Shown here in pieces: positions 14,848 through 23,160 of a DNA stretch of 64,000 nt. The stretch's first letter is position 1, and each line of letters opens with the position of its first letter. The translations under genes were made by a program, and so were the position numbers. The notes under the pieces were generated by a model. It was given only the letters and a program-made list of their open reading frames with translations, was not told the origin of the DNA and did not search any database. This stretch comes from CAZAQV01 sp964487255 (GTDB lineage Bacteria; Myxococcota_A; Polyangia; Polyangiales; CAZAQV01): contig CAZAQV010000030.1 in NCBI GenBank assembly GCA_964487255.1, forward strand, positions 1 through 64,000. The letters are read 5' to 3'.

Positions 14848-15696
14848 TTAACGCCCGGAACGGTACTGCGGCAAAAAGATGTCAACGAGCATCGCCAGCT
14901 CGCTCGGGCTGCTGTTGGCGAGGCATGTCACCATGCGACGCCCCGGAAGGGGCTGTACTGCGCCCTCTCTCCCCCAAACGAGGAGAGCGAGGCCGTGGTC
15001 TGCGCGGGATACAAAGCGCTCGGAAAAGGTCGCAAACTTGCCACGGCAATCGAGGACGACGACCGGATGACGCGATGCGAGGATGAGAAGATCCGATTCG
15101 AAGAAGTCGAGCGCACCGTGATGATAAACTTCGACTTTCTCGTTCAGGGAGCGTTGAATGCCCTCCGCCGCTTCGGGAAACTCGGATAGCACCAAAACGG
15201 GGTGAAGCGCAGGCTCCTGGTGGGCCACCTCGGCATCGCTCATCAACTCGAGATTGACAGATGCGATCAGCGCCTGGGCGTTGAGGTCAAAGTCCATATC
15301 AACGCCAAGTGCTTTGGTATGCGATGTTTGCGGACGCGTAGTATGACGCATCTCCTCACCGTGAGGCGCTGCTTTGAGCCTGGTAAAAGATTGCTTCGGC
15401 GCCTCAGTCAGACGATGAACGCCCGTTTGATCCAAAAGCAGAGCCGCGAGCTTTGCGCACATGTCTTGTGCCGCCTCTGCCCCCTCAACCCGTGTGAGCG
15501 TCTGCTGCAACTCTCCAAATAGAAACGCTCGGAGCGATTGCGTCTCGCAGGGCACGTCGTCGTAGGATGCAAACAACAATGCCAGGTCGAGAACGTCTCG
15601 CGCAGTGTCTTTACAGAGCTCGCTGAGCTCGCGTTGGATCACATCTTTCGCCCATCTCGAACGCCGTCCTTTTACCTGCCGTATTGCTGCCGTCAT
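14848..15696 (-). CDS. Unknown protein with a receiver-like C-terminus
   Basis: A 282-residue soluble protein. The first 125 residues are helical and include a regular acidic/Leu-rich segment (ELSELCKDTARDVLDLALLFASY). The last 120 residues (LHPVLVLSEFPEAAEGIQRSL...DFFESDLLILASRHPVVVLDCRG...GLALLVWG) alternate hydrophobic strands and helices like a CheY-type receiver. An Asp occurs at the expected strand-3 end (VVVLDCRG), but the N-terminal acidic pair is not evident, so phosphorylation is doubtful. This could be a degenerate receiver or another Rossmann-like fold. Confidence 0.5.
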   Translation of the reverse strand: MTAAIRQVKGRRSRWAKDVIQRELSELCKDTARDVLDLALLFASYDDVPCETQSLRAFLFGELQQTLTRVEGAEAAQDMCAKLAALLLDQTGVHRLTEAPKQSFTRLKAAPHGEEMRHTTRPQTSHTKALGVDMDFDLNAQALIASVNLELMSDAEVAHQEPALHPVLVLSEFPEAAEGIQRSLNEKVEVYHHGALDFFESDLLILASRHPVVVLDCRGKFATFSERFVSRADHGLALLVWGREGAVQPLPGRRMVTCLANSSPSELAMLVDIFLPQYRSGR

Positions 15697-15732
15697 TTCC
15701 CCGACCTCAATCTTGAAGATATTCTATAAAAA

Positions 15733-15768
15733 TTGAAAAATCAAACCCACACTGAAAAATTAGTGGGT
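15733..15768 (-). terminator. Likely terminator after the LysR gene
   Basis: On the minus strand ACCCAC-N12-GTGGGT forms a stem 25 bp beyond the LysR stop and is followed by TTGATTTTTCAATTTTT, a U-rich tail. The stem is short (6 bp). Confidence 0.5.
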
Positions 15769-15792
15769 GACTGTGGGTAAATCTGCGGGGTT

Positions 15793-16677
15793 TTAGCCGA
15801 GCCCAGCGTTGGCCAAATATTCTACGAAAGCGTTGGTCTTGGGCGCCAAATAACGGGTGCTTGGGTACACGGCGTGCACCGGGAGCGCGGGCGAACTCCA
15901 GTCGTCGAGTACGCGGACCAGGACACCAGACTGCAGATCTGCACGGCAGTCGTGCTCCCCAAGTGAGGCGATGCCCAGCCCTTGCAGACATGCTGCGCGG
16001 ATAAAGTTGAAGTCGTTGACAAACAACTGGTGGCCAACCTCGACGATCGTACGTTTCCCGTCGCGAACGAGAGTCCAGCGATGACCGTCACGGATGCCGC
16101 CAAACACCAAACATTCAAGACCCCGGAGGTGATCGGGCTTGCTGGGCTTCGCTCGCTTCTCAAAATACGCAGGACTCGCAACAAGAAGTGATTTGAGCGC
16201 CCCCACCCGCCGCGCGATGAGAGATGAGTCGCGAAGCGACCCTACCCGGATTGCGACATCGAACCCTTCCTCGATCAGGTTCACCATACGGTCGGTGCAA
16301 AGCATTTCGACGCGTACCTTCGGGTACGCACACATGAATGCGGTGACGGCCGGCGCAAGATGATCGAAGTTGACGGGTGCGGTCACGCGAAGCGTACCTC
16401 TGGGCTCGACCTCAAGTTTTCCAACGGACTCGGCCGCACCTTCAATCTCAGCGACGATTCGCTCAGCGTGTGCGTGAAACACACGACCCGCGTCGGTAAG
16501 GCTCAGCTGTCGTGTGGTCCGCTGAAGAAGCCTTGCGCCCAGGTGTTTCTCGAGCTCGGCAATACGGCGGCTGACCGTCGACTTCGGTATGTCGAGTGCG
16601 CGTGATGCCCCTACGAAGCTGCCTGCCTTGACCACAGCCGCAAAGATCACAATGTCATTGGCATCCACCGCTCCCAA
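15793..16677 (-). CDS. LysR-family transcriptional regulator
   Basis: A 294-residue regulator of standard size. The N-terminal winged HTH is typical: FAAVVKAGSFVGASRALDIPKSTVSRRIAELEKHLGARLLQRTTRQLSLTDAGRVF (residues 10-68). The remaining 210 residues form the periplasmic-binding-like effector domain (GTLRVTAPVNFDHLAPAVTAFMCAYPKVRVEM...). The sequence resembles the CrgA/AaeR-like subgroup that responds to aromatic or quinone stress. The gene is not divergent from a target, as LysR genes often are. It follows the winged-helix gene by 23 bp and may be read from its promoter. Confidence 0.9.
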   Translation of the reverse strand: MGAVDANDIVIFAAVVKAGSFVGASRALDIPKSTVSRRIAELEKHLGARLLQRTTRQLSLTDAGRVFHAHAERIVAEIEGAAESVGKLEVEPRGTLRVTAPVNFDHLAPAVTAFMCAYPKVRVEMLCTDRMVNLIEEGFDVAIRVGSLRDSSLIARRVGALKSLLVASPAYFEKRAKPSKPDHLRGLECLVFGGIRDGHRWTLVRDGKRTIVEVGHQLFVNDFNFIRAACLQGLGIASLGEHDCRADLQSGVLVRVLDDWSSPALPVHAVYPSTRYLAPKTNAFVEYLANAGLG

Positions 16678-16700
16678 TATAGAACAAAGCAGCGGACCAT

Positions 16701-18038
16701 TCAGCTAGCGGGTTTTGCGAAGCCTCGCAGGCGGGTGATGCTTGGCTCGTAGAACGTGGTGTCCTCAACGCGAAAGCAAACGGTCGCCCCGCGGCGTTCG
16801 CGCTCGCACGTTTCCTCTAGTTCCAGCGCTTGCAGAGCATCGACCACAGTGCGACGAGGCACGCCGAGCCGCTCACCAATTTCCGCGGCAGATAGCCATT
16901 GTCCGACTGTCGCGAGCAGGCCAAGAACTCGGTCCTCCATCTTTCGGACTTGGTACGGGTCGACGAAACTGAAGGGTTGCTTAACAACCAGCCGAAAGAC
17001 TTGGACGTCGTTTTGGATCGACGCATGGTCGCTGAGCATCTCGTTGACGCGGTTGAGCGTGACGCGCAAGAGCGAGCTATGCTTCTTGGATTCGAACGGA
17101 TAGCCAAACACTCGCTCGAATAATTTTTCTCGCGAGAGGCACATCCCATCGGCAAGGGCGAGTCGCGCCAAGACCAAGTACGTGCGTTGCCCCTCTTGCC
17201 GCGGTGGGGGAAGTTCAACGCGGGCGCCCATCTTCTCTTTGGCAAATGCAGTCTCTCGTCGCGCACCGGTAGGTTCGACACAAACCCACACGTTGCGGTC
17301 GTCTTTGCCTCGTAGCGTGATGCCATAGGGAGCTTCATCGACCAGTCCTTGACGCCACTCGTCGACCACCGGCACCGCGACATCTTGGACGCGAGCAAGT
17401 GCCAGAAAGCAGCGTGCTTCTTGATCCGTATCCGAGACCGACTTGGCCCACGTGCAAAGGTCCTCCGATGCAACTTGCTCCCCGGCGAGCGTGCGCTCCC
17501 AGGCGATACGCGCGGACCAATGTTGCGGAAACACAGAGTCGAGGGCAGAAAGGATGCGTAGTGCTTGAACCGGGGACGACGCCGAGCGTTTTGCGCGGGC
17601 AACCAGTAGTCCCGACAGCAACTCAAAGTAAGAGAGTTCATGAGTGCGGGCGTGAATCGCGAGTCGACGCGTTGCATGTACGGCCACGTCAGCATCCTCG
17701 AACCGAAGTGCCATCATCGCGCGCGCGCACAGAAGCTCAGCTTCCAGTGAAGCGCTATGGGACGCCGATTCAGGCAGCGCTTCGTCAACTTCACGTGCCC
17801 GCCGCTCGGCCCCTCGAAGGACGGCATCCACCAACAGTGTCCACGGCTGGTCTTCGCGTAACTCGACGTGAACCGGTCGCGTCGTGATGTAGCCATGCAG
17901 GAGAACGTACCCCGGCCAACGTGACAGCTGCGGGGATACCCTGCCCTCCCAAAGCAACCCACTGAGTACCCGCTCATCCTCGCTTTGTGGGTCTACACGC
18001 CGCAGTGCTCGTTCCACATCTATCTGTTGCTCCATCAT
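16701..18038 (-). CDS. Large winged-helix regulator with helical sensor domain
   Basis: About 445 residues from the ATG at 18038, which follows a GGGGGG run; ATG 18035 or 18053 are alternatives. The N-terminal 220 residues are helix-rich and TPR-like (AELLCARAMMALRFEDADVAVHATRRLAIHARTHELSYFELLSGLLVARAKR). Around 285-365 there is an OmpR/SARP-type winged helix (RTYLVLARLALADGMCLSREKLFERVFG...SLLRVTLNRVNEMLSDH...FRLVVKQPFSF). A second MarR/GntR-like winged helix ends the protein (LLATVGQWLSAAEIGERLGVPRRTVVDALQALE). Probably a transcription regulator; the signal is unknown. Related architectures are common in myxobacteria. Confidence 0.6.
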   Translation of the reverse strand: MMEQQIDVERALRRVDPQSEDERVLSGLLWEGRVSPQLSRWPGYVLLHGYITTRPVHVELREDQPWTLLVDAVLRGAERRAREVDEALPESASHSASLEAELLCARAMMALRFEDADVAVHATRRLAIHARTHELSYFELLSGLLVARAKRSASSPVQALRILSALDSVFPQHWSARIAWERTLAGEQVASEDLCTWAKSVSDTDQEARCFLALARVQDVAVPVVDEWRQGLVDEAPYGITLRGKDDRNVWVCVEPTGARRETAFAKEKMGARVELPPPRQEGQRTYLVLARLALADGMCLSREKLFERVFGYPFESKKHSSLLRVTLNRVNEMLSDHASIQNDVQVFRLVVKQPFSFVDPYQVRKMEDRVLGLLATVGQWLSAAEIGERLGVPRRTVVDALQALELEETCERERRGATVCFRVEDTTFYEPSITRLRGFAKPAS

Positions 18039-18280
18039 CCCCCCGCAAATCATACCTTTTCGGCCAGCTTCCCCGACCAATGCTCTTCCATCGAACGCAT
18101 GATTCGTTCCAACGCCAGCCAATCGACGCGCCAAGAAAATCATTGGAGGTTTGGCTCTGATTCGCCACGCAAGCAAGCCGATGTGCACCTCGTCATGACA
18201 AACACCTTCCGCCAACCGGAACCGCGCGCGATCCGTTCGATTTACGGGAAACCTTCAGCTAACCTAATGGGTAGTAGTCA

Positions 18281-19543
18281 ATGAGCACGGCGGGAGATAT
18301 TTGGACCGTGGTCGGCGAACTCGGTCGCGGCGGAATGGGCCGCGTTGAGCTCGTTGCGCGGCGGTGCGCCACGTACCAACGCCGTTTTGTCCGCAAGCGA
18401 ATTCTCCAGGGGTCCGACAACGAAGCCCTGAACGCACTGCTACGCGAAGAGGCCCGTATCGGGGCTCTTCTGAGCCACCCCAATGTCGTTCCCGTCATCG
18501 ACTTCGGCGAAGATAAGGAAGGCCCATACCTGCTAATGGATTACATCGAGGGGATCGACCTTGGAGAACTTCTCCAGCGACACGAAGGTTTGTTGCCGCT
18601 TGGAGCATGTCTCGAGATCGCTGAACAGATGGCCGCTGGCCTCCATGCGGCGCACGAGCTCACCGACCAGAACGGTGTGGAACTCGGAGCCATTCATCGG
18701 GACGTCAGTCCCCAAAATGTATTGCTCGGAAAGGATGGCATCGTACGGGTCACCGACTTTGGGATCGCCAAATTCCGTGGACGGCAGGTTAAGACGACAT
18801 CCAACGTTTTGCGGGGACGAATCTCCTATATGTCCCCCGAAGCGCTTCGTTTCGACCCCTTGGATCGGCGGTCCGACATTTTCGCTTTTGGCATCGTCCT
18901 ATGGGAAATCTTGGCCCGCAAGCGGCTTTTTTGGCACGAAGACTCACATGCCGCTGCCGATCAAATCCTCAATGCCCCACCGGCTGACATCTTGGACTTT
19001 CGTAGCGATGTCCCCCCCGAACTCGAAGCGCTTTTGCTCTCATTACTGGCGAAGGACCGCGAAGATCGGCCATCAACGCTAGTCAAAGTCCAACAAGAAC
19101 TGTCGCGCATACGCCAAGACCATTGCGCAGCCGAAGACAACCTGCTCGAGCTGATCGCCAACATCGACATGCGCCGCAACCTGCTTCCACCTCGTAAGAC
19201 CCAGAACAAGGCACAGCCAGCAAAGCGTCGATGGCGACTGTGGGGGGGCCTCGCGGCGGTCGTCGCGATGATCGCTGGCGCCGCATTCGCAACCACCCAG
19301 TGGGGTTCGATGAGCCCGGCGGAGCCGGCGCCGCCGCAAAGCACTGGGACGGAGAAGTTGAGCGCTTCCGCTGCAACGAGCGAAGTCACCCTGCAACAAC
19401 CCACCAACATGCTCGACGCAACCCACGAAGCAACAACCACGAAACAACCTCAAGAGGACAGCCCACCGGAGGGCGAGGTAGAGCTGCGCGAAAACGCGAC
19501 GTCATTGCCCGAGGACAACCACTTCGGGATAGCGCACCCGTAG
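18281..19543 (+). CDS. Transmembrane Ser/Thr protein kinase
   Basis: A 420-residue Hanks-type kinase. The glycine loop GELGRGGMG is at 12-20; FVRKRI at 36-41 carries the ATP-binding Lys39; HRDVSPQNVLL (139-149) is the catalytic loop in the SPQN variant frequent in Myxococcota; TDFGIAK is at 158-164; SYMSPEALR is the activation-loop end. One transmembrane helix (about 321-338) separates the cytosolic kinase from an 80-residue Ser/Thr/Pro/Glu-rich exterior without a recognised sensor domain. Its 3' end overlaps the convergent HAD gene by 158 bp, so the low-complexity tail is antisense to the tail of that gene. Confidence 0.88.
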   Translation: MSTAGDIWTVVGELGRGGMGRVELVARRCATYQRRFVRKRILQGSDNEALNALLREEARIGALLSHPNVVPVIDFGEDKEGPYLLMDYIEGIDLGELLQRHEGLLPLGACLEIAEQMAAGLHAAHELTDQNGVELGAIHRDVSPQNVLLGKDGIVRVTDFGIAKFRGRQVKTTSNVLRGRISYMSPEALRFDPLDRRSDIFAFGIVLWEILARKRLFWHEDSHAAADQILNAPPADILDFRSDVPPELEALLLSLLAKDREDRPSTLVKVQQELSRIRQDHCAAEDNLLELIANIDMRRNLLPPRKTQNKAQPAKRRWRLWGGLAAVVAMIAGAAFATTQWGSMSPAEPAPPQSTGTEKLSASAATSEVTLQQPTNMLDATHEATTTKQPQEDSPPEGEVELRENATSLPEDNHFGIAHP

Positions 19544-20192
19544 CCCAGAGCGCGTCAAGCGTAAAGGCGGTCAGCGAGTCGAGCTTAAGGTCCGCGAGGC
19601 CCCATTCCGGACGCCTTCGTTCGCTGGCTTCAGGCACAACAATACAGCGCATTCTCGCCGCCTTGGCAGCGGTCATCCCAACAACGGAGTCCTCAACCAC
19701 GACAACTCGCGTGGGAGAAACTCCGAGTTCGCGCGCGGTTCGCAAGAATACCTGTGGATGTGGCTTACCGTAGGTATCGTCCTGCGCGGAACAGACCACC
19801 TCGAAACGGTCGCCCAGGCCGAGCTTGCCCAGGACCGCGCCAACGATACGTAAGCTCGATGACGTCGCGAGCGCGAGCCGGAGGCCCGCCTCACTGATCT
19901 GCAACAGCGCGTCATGTACGCCCGCAAGTGCCTCACCGCGGGCTTCGATACGCTCGATCACTCCGTCAATGATCGCGTCCCGAACCTCGTCGTTGGATGC
20001 GCTGCTCCAAGGCCGCAGCTCGCGCCAATGCGCGACCACCTCATCGATGCGCCACCCCTTGGTTGCAGCGCAGTCCGCCTCGCTGATCGAGACGCCAACT
20101 TGGGCGAAGGCGGCGATTTCGGCTTCACGCCAAAACGGTTCTGAGTCGATCAAGACGCCGTCCATGTCAAAGATGTAGGCAAGGGTGTGCAC
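19386..20192 (-). CDS. HAD-superfamily sugar-phosphatase (HxpB/YniC-like)
   Basis: About 268 residues. The HAD motifs are complete: IFDMDGVLIDSEPFW (motif I, nucleophile Asp), ATSSSLRIVGAVL (motif II), GKPHPQVFL (motif III Lys) and VVVEDSVVGMTAAKAA (motif IV). The pattern matches hexitol/2-deoxyglucose-6-phosphatases of the YniC type. The GTG at 20192 (VHTLAYIFDMDG) is the natural start. The family domain ends near residue 217 (DSLTAFTLDAL); the last 50 residues are Arg/Ser/Pro-rich read-through antisense to the kinase gene and probably carry no function, suggesting loss of an earlier stop. Confidence 0.85.
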   Translation of the reverse strand: MHTLAYIFDMDGVLIDSEPFWREAEIAAFAQVGVSISEADCAATKGWRIDEVVAHWRELRPWSSASNDEVRDAIIDGVIERIEARGEALAGVHDALLQISEAGLRLALATSSSLRIVGAVLGKLGLGDRFEVVCSAQDDTYGKPHPQVFLRTARELGVSPTRVVVVEDSVVGMTAAKAARMRCIVVPEASERRRPEWGLADLKLDSLTAFTLDALWATGALSRSGCPRAMTSRFRAALPRPPVGCPLEVVSWLLLRGLRRACWWVVAG

Positions 20193-20256
20193 GGCGCGAC
20201 CATAGGTTGCTTCACGCGCACGGCAAGCCAATGTTACGCTGGGCCACGGAGGGGAA

Positions 20257-20994
20257 ATGAAATCTATCCTTGTACTTACTTGCTCAGCGCTGACGCTTTG
20301 CCTCGGCAGCTGTAAGAAAAATGGGTCGAGCAGCGATCAAGATGACATCGCGATTGCCGTCGGAGCGCTTGTCGCATCGAATGCAGAGGGCGGTGAAACC
20401 AAATCGATCAATGACGCAGTGGAGCTGAGCCTCGGCCTCAGTTCACTCACGGCGACGGCTGACGGGAGTTACGAGGGCACGCGTGGCGGCTTCATGTACA
20501 AGTATTCACTTACCTGTATGGCCGATACCGTGACCCTCGAGGCCTGCAGCTCCGACACGAGCACCGCAAACCTCACGGTGGAATGGAGTGGCGCCATCGA
20601 CACTGAGCGTTTTGACGCGTCGGTGCTTCGAACCGGGGATTGGACACTCGCACTCACAGAAGGCGATGCGACATTCAATGGAACGGGAACCTTCGAAGTC
20701 GACTCGATGTTCACCAATTACCGGGGCACAAGTTCTGTCACATGGAGCTTGGATTACCAAGCCTCTTACGCGGGCGTGACCTGGGACCGTGTCGGGCAAA
20801 CATTTATGGGCGGCACCATCACCTACGATGTAGCCGCTTCACGAATGCGCGAAGGTCGACTCTCCAGCTCGAATGCCGAGCTGGACGTCCAGGTCGTCGT
20901 TGTTTTTGATGCACAAGGCGGTGCAACGATCACGATCGACGAAGAGCACAGCTACCAGCTCAATACCATAAACGGAACCGTTCAAAAGATGTAA
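20257..20994 (+). CDS. Lipoprotein of unknown function
   Basis: A 245-residue product behind a GGAGGGG Shine-Dalgarno. The signal peptide LVLTCSALTLCLGSC places lipidated Cys at 19. The mature chain is Thr/Ser/Gly-rich with regularly alternating strand residues (NLTVEWSGAIDTERFDASVLRTGDWTLALTEGDATFNGTGTFEVDS), suggesting an all-beta domain at the outer membrane. Two further cysteines (LTCMADTVTLEAC) may pair. No family was recognised. It is divergent from the HAD gene and convergent, with only 11 bp between stops, on the next lipoprotein gene. Confidence 0.65.
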   Translation: MKSILVLTCSALTLCLGSCKKNGSSSDQDDIAIAVGALVASNAEGGETKSINDAVELSLGLSSLTATADGSYEGTRGGFMYKYSLTCMADTVTLEACSSDTSTANLTVEWSGAIDTERFDASVLRTGDWTLALTEGDATFNGTGTFEVDSMFTNYRGTSSVTWSLDYQASYAGVTWDRVGQTFMGGTITYDVAASRMREGRLSSSNAELDVQVVVVFDAQGGATITIDEEHSYQLNTINGTVQKM

Positions 20995-21005
20995 CGCAAG
21001 AGCCA

Positions 21006-21986
21006 CTACTCCTTCTTCCGTTCCAGCTTTTTGTCTTCCTTGACGAAAACCAGTTCGCTGATCACCGCGCCCTGGGGAGGGACGAGCCAATCCTTAGCAA
21101 AGGTCTCGCCAAACTTGTGGTAGGTGACTGCGATCTTCGTACGCAGCTCGCCTGGCTTCTGCGTGGTCGATGTCCAGGCGTAGGTGTCGAGTTGCCGCGC
21201 CAGAATGGGGGCTTTTTCCCGATAACGGTCGAAGTGCATGAGCTTCTCGGGCGAGTGCTTACCCTTGGGAAAGAAGCCAGGGTAGGAAACGACGTATCGT
21301 AAGGCGCGAACTCGATGGTCGCCTTTACCGACGTACAGCACGTAGTAATCGTCTGGGGCGTCGCCCGTGCCCTGCTCAAACGTTGCTTTGACGATATCGA
21401 ACGTTTCACCGTCGAGTACGGCGTCCTCTAGTTTTTCGAGGTTCACGCCGGGATCGGCCAAAACAAAAGGCATGGCCACGAAGTAGTAGGGTGTCAGGGC
21501 CCAAAATCGTGCGCTGCTTGGGAAGGCCTCTGGACCTGGCGTGATCCAAGCCTTCTCACCATCGAAGGCAAACTCAGCGTCGGCGTCTTGGCCTAGCTCT
21601 TTGTGCCGAGCATGCGAACGCCAGAGGTCCACCTTTTGCCGCGTGTGCATGGTGCGCTCCGGCTGCTCCACCGGCTGATAGTTGAAGGAGAACTCCATCG
21701 TCCCCTGGCGGTACCAGTCCGACAGACCACCGTGGGCCTCGATGGCCTGCCAGATCACTTTTCCGCCCGCGCTGCTCTGCAGTCGCTTCTTTGCATCGCG
21801 AACCCGTTGCTCCACATGCTTTTCCGGAACCGGCGCCGCCAATCCCCGCTCAAACGCAGGACGCGGTAGTGGTCCGGGCTCCGCCGCTTGCCTCGATTGC
21901 CGTTCGTTCTTCGACCCGTCGCATCCGCTAAGCACGACTAGGAGAGCGACGACAAAGAGTCGAGTGAGAGATGAGAACTTTCTCAT
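21006..21986 (-). CDS. Lipoprotein, LolA-like fold suspected
   Basis: About 326 residues from ATG 21986, whose ATGA overlaps the stop of a VOC-like relic. Lipobox FVVALLVVLSGC gives Cys20. After a Pro-rich linker, the sequence AIEAHGGLSDWYRQGTMEFSFNYQP...VDLWRSHARHKELGQDADAEFAFDGEKAWITPGP resembles the N-terminal strands of LolA/LppX/DUF6503-type lipid-binding half-barrels, followed by DDYYVLYVGKGDHRVRALRYV. Transport or sensing of a lipophilic compound is plausible but not shown. No signal for regulation was seen. Confidence 0.6.
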   Translation of the reverse strand: MRKFSSLTRLFVVALLVVLSGCDGSKNERQSRQAAEPGPLPRPAFERGLAAPVPEKHVEQRVRDAKKRLQSSAGGKVIWQAIEAHGGLSDWYRQGTMEFSFNYQPVEQPERTMHTRQKVDLWRSHARHKELGQDADAEFAFDGEKAWITPGPEAFPSSARFWALTPYYFVAMPFVLADPGVNLEKLEDAVLDGETFDIVKATFEQGTGDAPDDYYVLYVGKGDHRVRALRYVVSYPGFFPKGKHSPEKLMHFDRYREKAPILARQLDTYAWTSTTQKPGELRTKIAVTYHKFGETFAKDWLVPPQGAVISELVFVKEDKKLERKKE

Positions 21987-22086
21987 TCTGCGTGCCACGA
22001 TACTTCGATCTTGTAGCCATCGGAATCCCGGCAGTAAAGAGCGGCGGCCTCGGCCCCGTACCGCGCAAATTTGAGACAAAACATGC
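21984..22086 (-). pseudogene. C-terminal relic of a glyoxalase/VOC-family protein
   Basis: On the minus strand, just before the lipoprotein start, the frame reads ARYGAEAAALYCRDSDGYKIEVSWHAE and stops at a TGA overlapping the next ATG. ALYxRDxDGxKIEV is the usual last strand of vicinal-oxygen-chelate enzymes (metal ligand Glu). Upstream, 22087-22368 does not continue the domain in any single frame, so only the tail survives. Confidence 0.4.
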
Positions 22087-22368
22087 GTCGATCGCTAGCG
22101 CATCTCAGCGGAAAAAGAAAGCGCGCAGCTCTTTCCGAATCCCTGCGCAGACGACCTTCCGAGGCGTGGTGCAGCGATTGGGATGGGAAGGTCTACGCGG
22201 ACGGTTTCTGTCATGCTCGTTTGCGCCACAACGGGGTGAAGCCAACTACGACATCTGCTTGGCCAGACTCCGCGCAATCTTCGACGAGCACCAACAGGAC
22301 GGCGCGGTCAGCCTCCATTACGATACTCATTTGCACTACGGAACCATCCTCAGCGAATAGTGCGGCCA

Positions 22369-22641
22369 CTACCCGACGCCGTCGAGGGCGCGCTGGGCAT
22401 GCCAAAGATCGTAGTTGGTTTGAAGGTTCATCCAAAATTGCGGCGTAGTGTCGAACACACGCGAAAGCAAAATGGCTGTTTCAGCCGTAATGCCACGCTT
22501 GCCGTTGACGATTAGATTGATTCGCTGAAGAGGAACGCCCATCTCTTCAGCAAGACTCGCTTGCGTCATCTCCATTGGCTCAAGGAACTCGTGTCTCAAC
22601 AGCTTGCCTGGTGCTGTCGGGGGTCGATTTTTAGGAAGCAT
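22369..22641 (-). CDS. higA: HigA-family antitoxin
   Basis: A 90-residue XRE-type antitoxin. PPTAPGKLLRHEFLEPMEMTQASLAEEMGVPLQRINLIVNGKRGITAETAILLSRVFDTTPQFWMNLQTNYDLW is an almost textbook HigA/VapI sequence, with the HTH at residues 25-60. It neutralises HigB and represses the operon. The gene follows higB by 8 bp on the same strand, the reverse gene order (toxin first) characteristic of higBA. Confidence 0.93.
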   Translation of the reverse strand: MLPKNRPPTAPGKLLRHEFLEPMEMTQASLAEEMGVPLQRINLIVNGKRGITAETAILLSRVFDTTPQFWMNLQTNYDLWHAQRALDGVG

Positions 22642-22649
22642 CGCATTCC

Positions 22650-22943
22650 CTAGCGATGATAATCGATGATGTGGACGTCAAAGGCTTGGCCCTGCTCGAA
22701 GCGGAATACGATTCGATATTGATCGTTGATGCGAACACTCCATTGCCCTTTCCGATCTCCCTGAAGGGCTTCGAGCCGGTTGCCCGGCGGGCTCCGCAAG
22801 TCGCGAAGCTCGACCGCTGCATTGATCGCATCAAGCCGGACTTGCGCGATACGCCAAAGCGTCCGAGGAATCTTTCGCGCCTGTTTTGAGTTTGATCCAT
22901 CAAAGATGTCTTTCGTCGTCTTGTCCGCAAACGAGCGAATCAC
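22650..22943 (-). CDS. higB: HigB-family RelE-like toxin
   Basis: A 97-residue toxin of usual length: RSFADKTTKDIFDG...ARKIPRTLWRIAQVRLDAINAAVELRDLRSPPGNRLEALQGDRKGQWSVRINDQYRIVFRFEQGQAFDVHIIDYH. HigB cleaves mRNA on the ribosome; the conserved YRIVFRF strand and C-terminal DYH are present. It is first gene of the higBA operon. A palindrome (22970-22982) and an AT-rich -10-like stretch lie just upstream. No sign of inactivation. Confidence 0.93.
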   Translation of the reverse strand: MIRSFADKTTKDIFDGSNSKQARKIPRTLWRIAQVRLDAINAAVELRDLRSPPGNRLEALQGDRKGQWSVRINDQYRIVFRFEQGQAFDVHIIDYHR

Positions 22944-22969
22944 ATCCCAAGATACCTCATTACCTTCAT

Positions 22970-22992
22970 ACCGTCAAACGGTGTGAAAATAT
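22970..22992 (-). promoter_or_regulatory. higBA promoter/operator
   Basis: Inverted repeat ACCGT-CAA-ACGGT at 22970-22982, 27 bp upstream of higB. It is flanked by an AT-rich stretch (complement reads ATTATATTTTCAC) that could supply the -10 element. HigA normally binds such a palindrome. The assignment is by position and symmetry only. Confidence 0.45.
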
Positions 22993-23002
22993 AATCCTGA
23001 AC

Positions 23003-23160
23003 CTAGTCCCCCGCTGCACACTGTTTCTTCGGCGTTGTTGATAACGTGTGCGCAATGCCTGTGCCTGCCGGGAACCCGACACCATCACCTTCGCGCACCG
23101 AGCAGGTATGGCCGTCAATCGACGCGTCAGGTCTTCCGGAGATCACGTAGAGAACTCTTG
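23003..23160 (-). pseudogene. Cupin-domain fragment
   Basis: The minus-strand frame VLYVISGRPDASIDGHTCSVREGDGVGFPAGTGIAHTL is the core of a single-domain cupin (GxxGxAHTFxNN class, sugar or mannose-6-phosphate isomerase-like). Before it the frame merges into the 3' end of the exosortase gene, and after it the last strands are replaced by TPKKQCAAGD. Both ends of the domain are missing, so it is a relic left at the junction between higBA and the exosortase operon. Confidence 0.5.

Noticed and set aside
16472..18215. Extended start of the winged-helix regulator (60 extra residues)
   Set aside because: The extra N-terminus has no family match and the internal ATGs follow a G-rich Shine-Dalgarno.
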